Shown here: one piece after another, positions 47,091-56,664 of the stretch
Position numbering within the stretch: position 1 is the stretch's first letter
Layout of the letters: every line of letters starts with the position of its first letter
Assembly: GCA_038373885.1 (NCBI GenBank)
Contig: JAWZYV010012385.1
Location: 600,412 to 664,411, forward strand
Reading direction: 5' to 3'
DNA from: Cheiracanthium punctorium
Taxonomy: Eukaryota > Arthropoda > Arachnida > Araneae > Cheiracanthiidae
DNA length: 64,000 nucleotides
Position numbers and translations under genes: made by a program
Notes under the pieces: model-generated
Seen by the model: only the letters and a program-made list of their open reading frames with translations
Databases searched by the model: none
What the model was told of the DNA's origin: nothing

Positions 47091-47399
47091 TATGTCGCAT
47101 TTTTGGGACACATTTTTCAATAAGGGTATTGAGAGATAAAATAGTCATTAAAAATGTGTACGTTTGTGTGTTTAGATGTTTGTGACTGAATCACACACAA
47201 ATTGCTGAACTGATTTGGAAAAATTCGTAATGAAGATAGCTTATGCCCTGGATTAACATACAGGCAACCTTTCAAGCATATAGCATAAATAATTCTTTTA
47301 CAAAAACATTCAAAATAATTCTAATGTATTGCGCTCTATGGAAATTTTATAGCTACTAAACCGATTCTAAAACTTAGTTACACTATTCCTGAGTATTAT

Positions 47400-47634
47400 T
47401 GTTTGTTTGTTTGTGGATTAAGACCGATTGACTGCACTAGGGTCCTGGGCCTATATGGGTTATTCCTCTGTGGGGAACTTTCTAAGGGATCCTAGCCCGT
47501 ATTTACGCGAGGTTTTGGAGAAAAACGCGAAAAACTGCGAGCGGCTAGGTCGACACGCTCGACCAGGGCTTGAACCTGGCACTTCCAGCCTTCCAGTTTT
47601 GAGAGTAGAACTTCTTAGACACTGGTGGGACCCT
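47400..47634 (-). mobile_element. tRNA-derived SINE, copy 3, inside Helitron
   Basis: On the minus strand: CCCACCAGTGTCTAAGAAGT, box-B-like GGTTCAAGCCCTGG, then 'gtcgacctagccgctcgcag', 'cgcgtaaatacgggctagga', ending in CAAACAAACAAAC. A probable decayed target duplication is GAGTATTAT / GCGTGTTAT. It lies between two Helitron sub-repeats that otherwise join at 'gagtattat-aggct', so it inserted after the Helitron. The 89-codon plus frame here is a shadow. Confidence 0.8.
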
Positions 47635-47639
47635 GCGTG

Positions 47640-48000
47640 TTATAGGCTACCTTTTATGCATATATCACAAATAGTTCTTTTACAGGGATACTCATAAGAA
47701 TTACATTACACTCTATGTGTATCTCTGTAAGTACTGAACCAATTCCAAAACTTTTTTCACTGTTAGTAAGCTACACTATTCTTGAGTATTATAGGCTAAA
47801 ATTCATACATGTAGTGCAAATAGTTCCTTTACAGGAACACTCAAAATAATTCTAATACATTACGCTCTCTGGGTATCTCCGTAACTATAGAACCGATTCT
47901 AAAAGTTTTTCGCAAAGAAAAAGCTGCACTATTCCTGATTAACGTAGGCTAAAATTCATGCTATAGCATAAATATTTCCTTCACAAGAACAACAAAAACA
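47640..48000. repeat. Helitron internal ~150-bp sub-repeats
   Basis: 'ataggctaaaattcat', 'tttacaggaacactcaaaat', 'tacattacgctctctgggta' and 'gaaccgattctaaaa' recur at about 47280-47380, 47640-47760 and 47790-47950. Confidence 0.7.
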
Positions 48001-48539
48001 GTTAGCAAATACTGTCGTAAATGTATTCGCCAAATGCCTGAAAAAAATCTAAATTTAGTAACTCTGCTTACTCTGTTATTTTAAATGAAGTATACTACCA
48101 CGCATTATACTTCATATAAAATAAGTAAAAAGCAAATAATATTTAAATGCAGTTTCTTTTGTCGCAAACATATGTGTTATTCACACATGCTTCATTTCTT
48201 TTGGGACCTAACTCTAAAGCCGACGCGGACGAAGTCGCGGATAGCAGCTAGTAACTTATAAACTAATAAACAACAATGTATATCCGGTTCGATTGTCAAG
48301 AGTAAAAGGTTAAATCTCAGCCTGGCCCTTTACTTAATCCTTAAAAGCGTGAATTTTTAAACAGGCTCGCTGCCGATCACGCAATAGCCCCGAGTGTAAG
48401 CTACGTCATTTCCTACGTCAGTTTTGTGAATAACTTATAAATTTTTCGAGAAACACTCAGTTTGAAAGAATTCTGTGAAATTTAAATTATTCATGACAGG
48501 AATCATTTATTATTAAAAACTATATTTTATACATAAAAT

Positions 48540-49110
48540 CAGTGTTGCGCACAGGATTGTGGATTTTGGTTTTTTTTTTTGGTGGGGTATGGGGTTACAA
48601 ATACTACTTATAGTGACCTCGATTATAGTTCTAATTCTCTTATAACGTCAAAATATTCATTACCACTTGCCAGGTGCGTAGCGGTTACGACTACTGCAAC
48701 TCACGTATATGCATACATGTGTGTGATAAGAGAGTGAAGAATATACTTTTTATATGGCAAAAAAGTCCTCATGGGGGGGGTTATGAACCCCCTAACCCCC
48801 CCTTGGCTACGCCCCTGCCACTTGCCCACTATCAGCGTAAATCGTTATAGAATCATAAATAATTAACCAATCTTTCCAGTGATGTTGTACCCAAATTTAA
48901 CTGTATTTTATACAAGTATTTATTAAAAGCCAATATCCCCCTCCCAAATAAAAACAGAAATAATTTGAAGACAATCTTTTAAATTTAATATTTTCATTCA
49001 TTAGTGACAATTTTCAATTTTTAAAGATATTTGCATCTAATTCTCCAGGTTTATTGGGGGGGGGGAGTTGGACTTAAGCCTCCATAGCCTCTTCCGTGTG
49101 TGCGTCTATG
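48540..49110. mobile_element. hAT-type element carrying a second hAT insertion
   Basis: Starts CAGTGTTGCGCACAGG and ends, reversed, CATAGACGCACACACGG. Flanks CATAAAAT and TGTGAAAT agree at 5 of 8 positions. It is collinear with the element at 56169-56501 ('ctcgattatagt', 'aacgtcaaa', 'accacttgccca', 'gattttcaatttttaaa', G-run, 'cctccatagcc'). Noncoding. Confidence 0.65.
48671..48817. mobile_element. Small hAT MITE nested in hAT element, exact 8-bp duplication
   Basis: A 147-bp element: CAGGTGCGTAGCGG at left, CTTGGCTACGCCCCTG at right (inverted), with CCACTTGC exactly on both sides (48663-48670 and 48818-48825). The related element at 56.28 kb has an uninterrupted 'accacttgcccat' at the same place, confirming the insertion point. 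Confidence 0.93.
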
Positions 49111-49403
49111 TGTGAAATTGACACGAGAAATTTGGCTTGTACTGTCCGACAGTGAATATGTTTTTTAAAAAGTCCGGTATCCAGTTTGAATTTCAGGTCA
49201 TCTAAGGGTTAAATTTAGGGTGCTGTAAGATCCCAGTCCTGGCCTGGGGATGAATTTCGGTACGGGCCCTTGACCACGCAGGGGTTGGGGAGATATTCTC
49301 ATCCAGTCGGAATCCGATAAGATTCCGCAAACGCCATGATAAGAGGAATTCTTTTCACATTGAAATTTGTCATCTCTACGAGTGCGTTTACTCTTCACTT
49401 TGT

Positions 49404-50190
49404 GACAATGGCTGCATTCGTAAACGACAAACTCGTTGCACGAGTTTTCGTAAGAAAACAGGAATGTGTGTGTTTAGTGATGTCAGGAGTTATTAGTTTC
49501 CTTTCACTTTACGAACAACTTCAGTTTATTTAGTTTCATCGCCTAGGTGCCTAGGAGACGTGTTTGTTTATAATTCGCGAATGCGTTAATTCTGCTGAGA
49601 AGAGTTTTTAGTACATACTCAATATAAGATCAACAGGATTTTTAAAAGAAAGAGTGGCCATAATTGAAGTGCACAAATCAAAATTTAGAAATTTTAACTT
49701 AAACTTCATTTTTTCCAAAGTATGTAGCAAGAGAAGTTCGAATTTCACTAATAACGGATTAAATCAACTTCAATCTCAACACTAAAACATGCATTTTTTA
49801 ATTTACTAAAATGAAAAATACAAGAAAATGATTACCTTTGAAAAATTATGTACCTTCGTAGCATTTTCTAACGTACGCATGAATTTCCTCCTCGAAGAAA
49901 TAATATTTGCAGCTTTAGAAAATGTAAAATACTTTTCACAGCAACATACTTTGCCATAACAACGGACGCCATTTGAAAACAACAACAACGTGCAGCAAGT
50001 GTATCTTTTAACAACTGACGAAATTTTTGCAGAGATCAGTTTATTTAGATTGAAATTAATCGCACTCAGTTTTGTATACGAACACTCTAGTTTAAAAACT
50101 GTATACACTCAGTTTCCTTTACGAACGCCTTAAATGGAAACTCATTGCATGAGTGTAAGTCGTTTGGCGTTTACGAATGCAACCAACATT
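49404..50190. mobile_element. MITE with GCATTCGTAAACG ends
   Basis: 'gctgcattcgtaaacgac' at about 49410 and, in reverse complement from 50185, 'gttgcattcgtaaacgcc' are inverted termini. Inner matches include 'tgcacgagtt' against 'tgcaatgagtt', and 'cgttcgtaaa'. Overlapping partial duplications (gacaatgg / aacattgg) may be a target site. The interior is AT-rich and noncoding. Confidence 0.55.
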
Positions 50191-50372
50191 GGTCGTGTTC
50201 TCAAATTCCCGGATTCTCAATTGCTAAATTCGTCCATAATGGAATAGACGAAATTGTGTAAATAAGCAAACTTAAAAATATTTCAACTGACTTAAGCATT
50301 CTAGCATGGGAATGGCGGATTTCACTCAAAACTCAGAAATGAATCGTTTGGAGATAAAATATCATGTCCTAG

Positions 50373-50669
50373 TGACGTCAAATGCCTAACCCATCACCTT
50401 CGGGTCATAGCTTCCTTTCGAAAGTTTACAGTGGTAACATGTGGTTTTGGGTAAACGACGTCACTTTTTTACTCGTCCAATGCTAAACCAATCGCAATCA
50501 GTTATTTGTTTGGCAGTAACTTCCTCTAAACGCGAATTCTAAATTTATTGCTGAAGGGCTGTGATAAAATTTTTGGCGCTCAACTCCAGCAGTTTTGCGA
50601 ATTCAGCAACTTGTGAAGGGCATGTCGTTCTGACGTAGTTTCTTCTGAACCAATCAGATTCACCATTTC
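50373..50669 (+). promoter_or_regulatory. Promoter-like block: CREs and CCAAT boxes
   Basis: It contains a perfect TGACGTCA (50373-50380), CGACGTCA (50456-50463), two CCAAT boxes 11 bp apart (50477 and 50488), a third CCAAT (50650) and a TCAGTG initiator whose A is at 50670. There is no TATA box at -30. No repeat copy of this block was seen in the window. CRE-plus-CCAAT clusters are typical of TATA-less housekeeping promoters, sometimes bidirectional. Confidence 0.38.
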
Positions 50670-50811
50670 AGTGTTGTTTAGGAAGCTACCTGTTTTAGTA
50701 ATAAGCCTGCCGCGAAGTGCGTAGCGTAGATAACAGAGACTTGATGTGGCTAAGAAAATTTATATCATCGTTTTGGTTCCTGCTTTAGTTATAACATTTA
50801 GAGGTAAGATT
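50670..50811 (+). other. Possible noncoding first exon
   Basis: Runs from the initiator to a good splice donor AGAG|GTAAGA at 50811/50812. The only ATG (in GATGTGGC) opens a short upstream frame, MWLRKFISSFWFLL, that ends before the donor, so the exon would be a 5' leader. Support is limited to these signals. Confidence 0.3.
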
Positions 50812-51302
50812 TTTATGCTGTATGTTTTAGTGATCATTTCCCGTTAAACTATTTTACAAGCTGTGCTTACTAGAACAGCTTGTAAGTTATCAAATTCTTG
50901 CAGATAAGGGTAGTGAAAGGCAATATAACTTCGTATAATTCATCTAATGTAAATTTTCTAATTAATGCTGAGCGATTATCATTTTTAGTGGTTCATGTTT
51001 AATAGTATGATCTGTGTTTTGTTATTCCATTGTTTGTATTTTGAGTGGCACCTCTATTGTGTGTAGTATTTATTCATATGTAGCTTTGCCATGCTATTAG
51101 TTATTACTATCAATTATTATAGTTAAACAACACCCTTACAAGGATTTTTGATCTATAATATTTTTATTAGCGTAAGATATGTAACTAATTTATAATAGTA
51201 TATATTTTGTAAAATAGGCGGTTTATAACATCGACTAAATTTAATGTATGTAAAAGAATATGCGTTACTTGATGATATAGCATAAGCTTGATAGCGTTTT
51301 CT
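50812..51302. other. No recognised feature
   Basis: AT-rich; would be intron if the preceding exon is real. Confidence 0.4.
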
Positions 51303-51630
51303 AACTTTCCGAACAAGTACCATGTAAGGAAAGTATTGTAATCATGAAAAAATTTCGACTTCGAGATTTTGGTGTATTGACACGTTTTGTGATCTTCCGA
51401 ATTAAATTATGCTATTTCTGCGATATGTATGTGTGTTTGTGAGTGAACATGATAGCTCCTAAACAGTGTATTTGATTCCGCAGTCTTTTCTTTGGGGCCT
51501 ACTTCGCTCTTTAGTTTGAACGTATTAATAAAAAATCTGGAGTGACTCCACTCGACTTTCAGAACACTTACGATTAAGATCATTACGAAGCATTTAAATA
51601 AATTTTAATCGATGAATAATTCAAATATAT

Positions 51631-52030
51631 ATACCAAATTGAAGCTGAATCGAATTCACCGTTTAAACGCTAGCGCAATTTCAAGAATTTCGAAGATAGG
51701 CCATAATGTAAAAGAAATCTTTGTTTTAGCCCTGTAGAAAAAATATAAGTCCTATACACATCAAAATCAATACTGGTCTTACGATGGTGGTTTATAACAT
51801 CTATACCTAATTTGAGCTCAATCGAATGCACTGTTTAAACGCTAGCGCACTTTCCAGAATTTTCCCCCATAGGCCATAATGTAAAAGAAATCTTTGTAGT
51901 AGCCCTGTAGAAAAACTATAAGTCCTATACACACCAAAATCAATACCGGTCTTGCGACGGTGGTTTATAACATATATAGGTTTATAACATATACACCAAT
52001 TTGAGCTCAATCGCATGCCCCGTTCAGGAG
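51631..52030. repeat. Two and a half ~175-bp direct repeats
   Basis: Units begin near 51631, 51803 and 51990 and share 'gtttaaacgctagcgca', 'aggccataatgtaaaagaaa', 'agccctgtagaaaaa', 'tataagtcctatacaca' and 'gatggtggtttataacat'. A small extra duplication of 'ggtttataacata' occurs at 51960-51992. Confidence 0.88.
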
Positions 52031-52047
52031 CTATCGTGTTCACTCAC

Positions 52048-52112
52048 ATGCACACAAACACACATACACACACACACACATACACACACACACACACATA
52101 CACACATACATA
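52048..52112. repeat. (CA)n / ACACAT microsatellite
   Basis: Alternating CA with ACAT interruptions, part of the right arm of the preceding element. Confidence 0.95.
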
Positions 52113-52333
52113 CTTAAATCTCGTAAAAATAGCATAAATGAATTCAGAAGACCTCAAAACGTGTCAATACACCAAAATCTCGAATTCGAATTTTTTCATG
52201 ATTACAATACTTTCCTTACATGGTACATGTTCGGAAAGTAAAAACCGGTTATTAAGGTTAAACTAACATAAACATTTAATTTAATTATGACTGTTTAGTC
52301 CTGAAGTGTCTTTGTCCTATTAGACATGGTGGG

Positions 52334-52567
52334 CAGACCCGGTCCTAGGGTGGAGCGAACGTTCCGGCAGCCCCGGGCGTCATCTCTATGGGGGCGTCAA
52401 AATACCTTGTTTCATAATATGTATATTTGAGTATCCATACATCGTTGACATTTTCGTTTTGAGAACTTGTGTAGCAGCGTGTGTAGTTAGCTGCGTGTGT
52501 GTGTGTTTGTGGAGGTGCGCATTTTTGTATTTTGCACCACCTAGAAAAATAGCCAGGACCGGAACTG
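52334..52567. mobile_element. hAT-type MITE, decayed
   Basis: Left end CAGACCCGGTCCTAGG, right end reversed CAGTTCCGGTCCTGG. Length 234 bp. Flanking octamers agree poorly (4 of 8). Overlapping frames of 89 and 105 codons on opposite strands are shadows. Confidence 0.5.
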
Positions 52568-52930
52568 AGGGGGCAACCGTCGTACAGACGAACGGATATC
52601 ATAAATACTTTGCAGCACATTCTAGCCATATACCATCTCGAGTGTCTTATCCATTCGGCCATGGCATCTTATTTAGGAAAATTTTGAATGTCTTAACTTT
52701 TTATACGTTTGCACCGACGGGTGGTTAATGCAGTTTTGTGGGTCGGGGGCGGTTAGTCTTAAGATTCACACACACACGCACGCATTTTATGGAAGTAAAA
52801 TAGGATCTTTACAGTAATTTTATTTTTCTCGGGAGGGCCCTTCCTCCCCCGTTTAATCCATTCTTGAAGGAAGTTTAATAACTTTTTATAGGTTGTTCAT
52901 CCACTGTACGCGGCTTGAGAAAATAAATTA
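52568..52930. other. No gene; G-rich and CA-rich patches
   Basis: Short (CA)n at 52767-52782 and G/C runs at 52740-52755 and 52830-52850, probably debris of gggccc-type hAT elements. Confidence 0.4.
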
Positions 52931-52934
52931 TTAA

Positions 52935-53391
52935 CCCTTTAACGCGTAGTGTTCTCTCTCTGGGAACACCAAACTCTGGCGTTTTGACTGTTGCCAGTCA
53001 CGAAGAATAGATTTGATTTCTATAAAAACAGTCGCGGGGGACATAGCTCGACAAGAATCCTTTACTTTTTAGCACGCCATTTCCCGTAAAGAAATTGTCA
53101 CGATTATTTTTAGCGGCACTGACATCTGCTGAAAAATGGAAGAATGCGAGAACAGCTGGATAGATAGTCCAATGCTGAAAAAAGGGCAACCGTTGCCATC
53201 GCTCGACTTAACTATCAGCAAGATGGCGGACGATCGAAACGTTCATCGCTTGCCACAGATCTAAAAAGGGTCTCTAGATCTATGGCACGCGATGAACGTT
53301 TCGATCATGCGCCATCTTGCTGGTAGTTAAGTCGAGCTATGGCAACGGCTACCCTATTTTCAGCACTGGGAAAGGGTTGCGCCTCAAAGGG
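52935..53391. mobile_element. Foldback piggyBac-type MITE P1, exact TTAA
   Basis: Flanked by TTAA (52931-52934 and 53392-53395). Ends CCCTTTAACGCG and, reversed, CCCTTTGAGGCG. The interior holds a near-perfect palindrome with arms 53190-53262 and 53275-53349 (about 73 bp each, 12-nt loop), containing 'gctcgacttaactatcagca' and 'agatggcggacgatcgaaac'. Noncoding. Confidence 0.88.
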
Positions 53392-53395
53392 TTAA

Positions 53396-53976
53396 ATTTA
53401 AAAATTTGCAAATTTTGATTTTAATTTAAAATAAGACGGAAAAACTAATTCATGAGAAATAATAGCAATAAGTACTTTGTTACTATTTCATACCACTAAC
53501 ACTGCGGCCAAAGCTTTTTGTTTCAGCTAAATGCCTAGTCTCAGGCAATGATTCTGCGCAAACTTAACATTTAGGCTTGGCCTATGGAGTGACGTATGCC
53601 GATTGCCAGGCAACCCTAAAGCTCATTTTCAATCGGAACAGATAAAAGCCGGGCCCGATTTCTGGCAGTGCATTCGGGGCAAGCTCCCGGGCCCCCCAAC
53701 AATAAGGGGCCACCAAATTACCTTTTAAATTAAAAAGAATTGCAAATTTTGGTTTATGTTTAACATAAGACAGAAAAACTAATTTTATGAAAAATAAAAG
53801 TGTTTATGGATACTACTTCATAGCCCTAGCATTCTATCCACACCTATTCTTTTAGCTAAACGGTATAGTCTCGGGCCATTATTCAGCGCAAACTCATCCT
53901 TTAGGCGTGGCCTATGTAATGTTGTTTGCTGATCGCGAGTAAACCATAGAGGTGATTTTCAATCGGAACTGGTAAA
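53396..53976. repeat. Diverged tandem duplication of a ~245-bp segment
   Basis: 53400-53648 and 53735-53976 share 'gcaaattttg', 'aaaactaatt', 'agctaaa', 'tagtctc(a/g)gg', 'ggc(t/g)tggcctatg' and 'gattttcaatcggaac'. They are two copies of the inner part of a larger element whose CCCGGGCC-rich end lies between them at 53649-53734. Confidence 0.8.
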
Positions 53977-54214
53977 AGTTTGTTTGTATGTGATTATGGC
54001 AACGCTTCGCTAGGGCGATCTGCCAAGGATGAAGGTGGCCTTGGTAGGACTTTCTCAGGGGTTAAAACGCGTTTTCACGATACATCTGGAGAAAACCTAC
54101 CAAAACTCCTGACAGTTTGATCGGCAGCCGCGCGAAGGGGCCCGAACCCGGGACCTTCACACCTCAACAGTCTACCCTTTTCAGTTGCATAACCACTGTG
54201 CCATGGTGAGGCCC
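53977..54214 (-). mobile_element. tRNA-derived SINE, copy 4, exact 11-bp target duplication
   Basis: GAACTGGTAAA flanks it exactly (53966-53976 and 54215-54225). On the minus strand: CTCACCATGGCACAGTGGTT, box B GGTCCCGGGTTCGGG, CGCGCGGCTGCCGATC, ending in a CAAACAAAC tail. Same order of parts as copies 1-3. Confidence 0.88.
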
Positions 54215-54246
54215 GAACTGGTAAAGGGAGATACCTTCATTGCTAA

Positions 54247-54723
54247 CCCTTTAACGCGCAGTGTTCCCGCTCTGGGAACATCCAACTCTCACGTTTTGAC
54301 TGTTGCCAGTCACGAAGAATAGATTTGATTTCTATAAAAATAGTTGCGGGTGACATAGCTTCACGAGAATCCTTTACTTTTTAGCACGTCATTTCCCGTA
54401 AAAAAAATGGTCACGATTATTTTTGACAGCACGGACATCTGCTGAAAAATGGAAGAATGAGAGAACAGCTGGATAGATTGTCCAATGCTGAAAAAAGGCA
54501 GCCGTTGCCATCGCTCGACTTCGCTTGCCATCGCTCTAACTACCAGCGAGATGGCGGACGATCGAAAAGTTGTGCACACAGCCAGCTGTCGTCAAAAAAG
54601 GGTCTCTAGATCTGCGGCACGCGCTGAACGTTTCGATCATCCGCCATGTTGCTGGTAGTTAAGTCGAGCGATGGCAACGGCTGCCCTTTTTTTAGCATTG
54701 GGAAAGGGTTACGCCTCAAAGGG
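54247..54723. mobile_element. Foldback piggyBac-type MITE P2
   Basis: Same family as P1. Right flank TTAA (54724-54727), left flank CTAA, one base from TTAA. The palindrome is less perfect because 'cgcttgccatcgctctaact' was duplicated in the left arm. Confidence 0.85.
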
Positions 54724-54782
54724 TTAAGTGGAGTGAAATGAAGATATAATTCATTATAAATAAAAGCTCTGATATAAGCACT

Positions 54783-54967
54783 CAAGGCTGTACCTAAGGG
54801 GATTGACCGGGGAGTCCCCCTCCCCACACCCCGAAATTTAAAATTTTTTTAACAAAATAATAATTAAGTCCTTAATTAATCATTAATAAGTCTTTTTTAT
54901 GAAAAATTCTTTGTTTTTCAGCGTTTGGTTCCCCCTCCGAAATTTTTCTTTTCTGTGTACGGCCCCG
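54783..54967. mobile_element. Small hAT-type MITE
   Basis: Starts CAAGGCTGTACCTAAGG, ends reversed CGGGGCCGTACACAG. Flanks TAAGCACT (54775-54782) and TAAGCGTT (54968-54975) agree at 6 of 8. The paralogous segment at 56.07 kb lacks it. 185 bp, noncoding. Confidence 0.72.
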
Positions 54968-55048
54968 TAAGCGTTAGGAAAATAAGTACTGAAATAAAGT
55001 GCAGCATACTTGAAAAATGGCGGAGGGAAATGAACGATTGAATATTAA

Positions 55049-55308
55049 CACTAAAACTACCATAAGCGGTCAAATGACCGATTATGAACTTTTGTATAAA
55101 AAATGCGCATACAATCTTATCGTTTTTGCACATCTGACTTCATTACTTTTTCTTTTAATTATATATACGATTGATATCCTATTATTCTTTTTATTTGTAT
55201 TTTGTTGTTTTTTGAGTTATATTTGTCGTATACCGTTATCTACCACTACCGGTCATTTGACCGGCTATGGTAGAAATAGATATATATTAAATGTTGGTAT
55301 GTTTAGTG
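55049..55308. mobile_element. piggyBac-type MITE with exact TTAA and mirrored GGTCA/TGACC motifs
   Basis: TTAA at 55045-55048 and 55309-55312. Ends CACTAAAACTACC and, reversed, CACTAAACATACC. A palindrome GGTCAAATGACC sits 20 bp inside the left end and its match GGTCATTTGACC about 45 bp inside the right end. The paralogous sequence near 56.13 kb has one uninterrupted TTAA. The 99-codon plus frame crosses the element and its flank and is not a gene. Confidence 0.88.
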
Positions 55309-55544
55309 TTAAATAATATGACTGAAATATTATTATCCTCCATAATATTAATATTGTGGATCGAACCATTTCACCTAACTTTGCATCTTGATACAATAAT
55401 CATATTTATGTGTTTATAACACCCTTCTTTGTAGTGTGAGCATTGAAAATTGGTTTGTGCGGTATCAAAACGTTTTCGGATGAGAGGGCCCCCAATGGAG
55501 CTTTTGCCTAGGGCCCCAAACTCGGCTTATCGGACCCTGGATTA

Positions 55545-56026
55545 CCCCTTTAACGCGAGGTGTTCCCGCTCTGGGAACACCAAACTCTGGCGTTTTGACT
55601 GTCGCCAGTCGCGAAGAATAAATTTGATTTCTATAAAAATAGTTGCGGGTGACATAGCTCCACGAGAATCCTTTACTTTTTAGCTCGTCATTTCCCGTAA
55701 AAAAATTGTCACGATTATTTTTAACAGCACTGACATCTGCTGAAAAATGGAAGAATGCGAGAACAGCTGGATAGATTGCCCAATGCTGAAAAAGAGCAGC
55801 CGTTGCCATCGCTCGACTTAACTACCAGCAAGATGGCGGACGATCGAAACGTTCATCGCGTGTCGCAGATCTAGAGAATATTTTGACGTCAGCTGGCTGC
55901 GTCAAAAAAGGGTCTCTAGATCTGTGGCACGCGATGAATGTTTCGATCATCCGCCATCTTGCTGGTAGTTAAGTCGAGCGATGGCAACGGCTGCCCTTTT
56001 TTCAGCAGTGGGCAATCTATCCAGCT
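55545..56026. mobile_element. Foldback piggyBac-type MITE P3, right end lost
   Basis: Left end CCCCTTTAACGCGAGGTG after TTAC. The palindromic arms are longer than in P1: the right arm runs on into 'ggcaatctatccagct', the inverse of 'agctggatagattgcc' in the left half. The usual CCCTTTGAGG terminus is absent. This suggests that template switching within the hairpin replaced the right end. Confidence 0.75.
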
Positions 56027-56168
56027 CCAATCCCACTATAAATAAATGCTCGGATACAAACATGAGGAAAATACATAGAAAAATAGTGCGGAACATGTAC
56101 TTGAAAATTATGGAATAAAATAAGCGACTGAAATTTAAATAATATAATTGAATTATTATTATCCTATC

Positions 56169-56501
56169 CAGTGACGCACCCAGGATTTTAATTTAGGGGT
56201 GTGTTGGGCTTAGGCTACAAATACTGATGATCTCGATTATAGTAATAACTCTGTTGTAACGTCAAAGTATTCTATACCACTTGCCCATAGAATACAAGTC
56301 CACTATCAGAGTAACTCGGTAGTCATAAATAATTATCTGATTTTTGATCTGATAGATTATTTTAATTCATTGAACACACACACGCACACACACACACACA
56401 CACACAAGATTTTCAATTTTTAAAACTATCTAACTCTCCAGCTTTAAGGGGGAGGGGGGTGGGGTTCAGCCTCCACAGCCCCCTCTGTGGGATATCCTAT
56501 G
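56169..56501. mobile_element. hAT-type MITE, exact 8-bp duplication
   Basis: ATCCTATC flanks it exactly (56161-56168 and 56502-56509). Left end CAGTGACGCACCCAGG; the right end is degraded. Collinear with 48540-49110 minus its nested insertion. It contains a (CA)n tract at 56374-56406 and G-runs at 56448-56464. Confidence 0.82.
56374..56406. repeat. (CA)n microsatellite
   Basis: About 33 bp of alternating CA with one CG interruption inside the preceding element. Confidence 0.95.
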
Positions 56502-56664
56502 ATCCTATCTAATGTTATTACTATCGAACTATTGATTTCATTTTGAATCTGGATTCAATAATTTCTATGCTGTCATTAGCGATTAGCGTCCTTTGCGTGC
56601 TACGATATGAAAGTGACTTTTTAAAGGTTTCGGAACGGGGGGGTATTAAGCTTTGGGCTGGCAC

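Larger units (their letters stand above)
45979..48251 (+). mobile_element. Helitron-type element with both ends
   Basis: Starts TCCTAACTAATATTATAAAT after A (45978) and ends with a hairpin-forming 'cgcggacgaagtcgcgg', a short spacer and CTAG before T (48252). This matches Helitron insertion between A and T without target duplication. The start sequence is a known arthropod Helitron-type terminus. The 2.27-kb interior has no replicase/helicase and consists of diverged sub-repeats, a TTTG run at 46011-46036 and a SINE. Non-autonomous. Confidence 0.72.
51303..52240. mobile_element. DNA element with long (~165-bp) inverted repeats
   Basis: The left arm from AACTTTCCGAACAAGTACCA and the right arm, reversed, from TTACTTTCCGAACATGTACC agree through 'aaggaaagtattgtaatcat', 'gagattttggtgtattgaca', 'tatgctatttctgcga' against 'tatgctatttttacga', and 'gagtgaacatgatagctcct'. 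The right arm carries an expanded CA tract. The core is a direct-repeat array. No transposase. Repeats B at 21.7 and 29.2 kb share part of the arm. Confidence 0.8.
53649..55540. mobile_element. Composite: gggccc-type hAT element with nested insertions (tentative)
   Basis: The left end (CCGGGCCCGATTTCTGG, then 'gcattcggggcaagctcccg') resembles the left end of 56665 and the inner left part of 57258. The right end (GGGCCCC...ATCGGACCCTGG) is its inverted counterpart. Flanks GATAAAAG and GATTA are only partly alike. Nested inside are a SINE, MITE P2, a small hAT MITE and a TTAA element. The outer boundaries are inference. Confidence 0.4.
56027..56660. repeat. Paralogue of 54724-55540 with different insertions
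   Basis: The backbone 'actataaataaatgctcgga', 'atgtacttgaaaa', 'gactgaaa', 'attattattatcc', 'ctggattcaataat' follows the order of the upstream copy ('cattataaataaaagctctg', 'atacttgaaaa', 'gactgaaa', 'atattattatcc', 'cttgatacaataat'). Insertions differ between copies, so each gives the empty sites of the other. Confidence 0.7.

Noticed and set aside
52345..52728. Overlapping 105- and 89-codon frames on opposite strands
   Set aside because: Both lie across a decayed hAT MITE and a TG-rich patch; neither shows a motif.
55017..55316. 99-codon plus frame with hydrophobic stretches resembling membrane segments
   Set aside because: It spans the border of a TTAA-flanked MITE, and the paralogous sequence at 56.1 kb has no such frame.
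55465..55809. 114-codon minus frame (and similar frames at 52998-53189 and 54361-54579)
   Set aside because: The same peptide pieces recur because the frames fall in copies of the foldback MITE family; they are shadows of a noncoding repeat.
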